A stretch of DNA of 5,805 bases, taken from NCBI GenBank assembly GCA_903925435.1, contig CAIYFF010000648.1, forward strand, positions 1 to 5,805, given 5' to 3'. Every line of letters starts with the position of its first letter. The stretch's first letter is position 1. The stretch comes from an uncultured Planctomycetota bacterium (GTDB lineage: Bacteria > Planctomycetota > UBA1135 > UBA2386). Of the stretch, positions 5,036-5,805 are shown piece after piece. The notes beneath the pieces were generated by a model. That model was not told the DNA's origin. It did not search any database and saw only the letters and a program-made list of their open reading frames with translations. The position numbers and the translations under genes were made by a program.

Positions 5036-5805
5036 ATGTCGATCCGCCGCGAAGGCCCAGTCACCGAGCGCCTGCTCAACCTGCTGCGCAACCATGCCGG
5101 CGCCGACCCTGCGCTCGCGGGGCCGATGGACGAGCCGATCGCGGCGCATTCGTCGATGACGCGGCGGGAGGCGGTCGCGGTGTTCGAGTCCGCGATCCAG
5201 TCGCGACTCCAGGACCTGCTGTCGCGCGAGATGAAGGACAAGGGCCTCAGCTACTACACGATCGGCAGCAGCGGCCACGAGGCGAACGCGATCTTCGGCG
5301 CTCTGCTGCGCACGACGGACCCGGCCTTCCTCCACTACCGCAGCGGCGCGTTCATGGCGGCTCGGTTGCGCCAAGGCAAAGGCGAGACGCCGTTCTTCGA
5401 CGCGATGCTGTCGTTCTGCGCGTCGAGCGAAGACCCCGTCAGCGGCGGCCGGCACAAGGTGCTCGGCAGCCACACGACGTTCGTGTCGCCGCAGACGAGC
5501 ACGATCGCGAGCCATCTGCCCAAGGCCGTCGGCTACGCGCGCGCGCTGTCGCGCATGGAACGCCTCGGCCTCGTGCCGCCGGTTCCGTATGACAGCGTCG
5601 TCTATTGCAGCTTCGGCGATGCGTCGATGAACCACTGCACTTCGCAGGCGGGCATCCACTTCGCTGGCGCGTCGGTGCTGCACGCACAGCCGTGCCCCGT
5701 GATCTTCGCGTGCGAAGACAACGGCATCGGCATCTCGGTCAAGACGCCGGACGGCTTCGTCAACAAGATGATGCGCGACCGCTGCGCGATCGAGTACTTC
5801 GCCGC
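5036..5805 (+). CDS. Thiamine-diphosphate-dependent 2-oxoacid dehydrogenase E1 (alpha region), partial
   Basis: The N-terminal 256 residues are present and the frame is open at the right edge. This is the E1 part of a pyruvate or branched-chain 2-oxoacid dehydrogenase, which uses thiamine diphosphate to decarboxylate a 2-oxoacid and pass the acyl group to the lipoyl domain of E2. E1-alpha landmarks appear in order. YYTIGSSGHEANAIFGALL (73-91) leads to LHYRSGAF (99-106), and GGRHKVLGSHTTFVSPQTS (137-155) follows. SHLPKAVGYARAL is at 159-171. The cofactor-binding FGDASMN (193-199) runs on to IFACEDNGIGIS (223-234), a variant of the GDG...NN motif. The roughly 40-residue leader and the long insert before YRSG resemble E1 proteins in which alpha and beta halves form one chain; the downstream half is needed to tell. 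The ATG at 5036 is the only good start. Substrate (pyruvate versus branched-chain) is not resolvable here. Confidence 0.92.
   Translation, partial: MSIRREGPVTERLLNLLRNHAGADPALAGPMDEPIAAHSSMTRREAVAVFESAIQSRLQDLLSREMKDKGLSYYTIGSSGHEANAIFGALLRTTDPAFLHYRSGAFMAARLRQGKGETPFFDAMLSFCASSEDPVSGGRHKVLGSHTTFVSPQTSTIASHLPKAVGYARALSRMERLGLVPPVPYDSVVYCSFGDASMNHCTSQAGIHFAGASVLHAQPCPVIFACEDNGIGISVKTPDGFVNKMMRDRCAIEYFA

Noticed and set aside
1..5805. CRISPR arrays, insertion sequences, attachment sites, tRNA or rRNA genes
   Set aside because: I saw no regularly spaced repeats, transposase or integrase motifs, terminal inverted repeats, cloverleaf-like segments or rRNA signatures on either strand.

Overview
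The window is high-GC bacterial DNA, densely coding, with strong G/C bias at third codon positions. It holds eight protein genes, two of them cut by the window edges. I see no rRNA, tRNA, CRISPR array, insertion sequence or phage gene. Lineage cannot be fixed from this stretch. The secreted protein with HEAT-like repeats, the DUF2490 outer-membrane barrel (a Gram-negative envelope) and the poor Shine-Dalgarno signals would fit a Planctomycetota-like or similar high-GC Gram-negative bacterium. That placement is inference only.

Layout. On the left, a CPA2 (KefB-type) cation:proton antiporter reads leftward off the edge (836 to 1, minus strand). A 145-bp divergent intergenic region (837-981) follows; it carries an inverted repeat and a terminator-like hairpin pointing the 'wrong' way. 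A DinB/YfiT-like metal-binding protein (982-1605, plus) converges on an AlkB-type 2OG-Fe(II) dioxygenase (2191-1574, minus), and the two 3' ends overlap by 32 bp. After another divergent intergenic region (2192-2313) everything reads rightward. First comes a small one-helix membrane protein with a Gly/Asp-rich tail (2314-2619), then, 2 bp later, a secreted protein with HEAT-like repeats (2622-3644). These are followed by a DUF2490 beta-barrel outer-membrane protein (3709-4431), a RidA-superfamily protein lacking the usual catalytic arginine (4486-4902), and the N-terminal part of a thiamine-diphosphate-dependent 2-oxoacid dehydrogenase E1 (5036 to the right edge).

How the genes relate. The AlkB-like enzyme is a plausible alkylation-damage repair enzyme. 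The DinB-fold neighbour belongs to a superfamily of small metal- or thiol-linked enzymes, but a shared role is not shown. The three genes from 2314 to 4431 form an envelope-directed group (inner membrane, exported, outer membrane). The RidA-like protein and E1 are metabolic and may have their own promoters.

The most interesting non-coding signal is that five of the eight start codons have a -10-like hexamer of form nAnnnT ending 6-7 nt upstream, with little Shine-Dalgarno. This is the arrangement expected of leaderless transcripts. No clearly new defence or mobile system is visible. The least explained part is the Gly/Asp-tail membrane protein plus exported HEAT-like protein pair.
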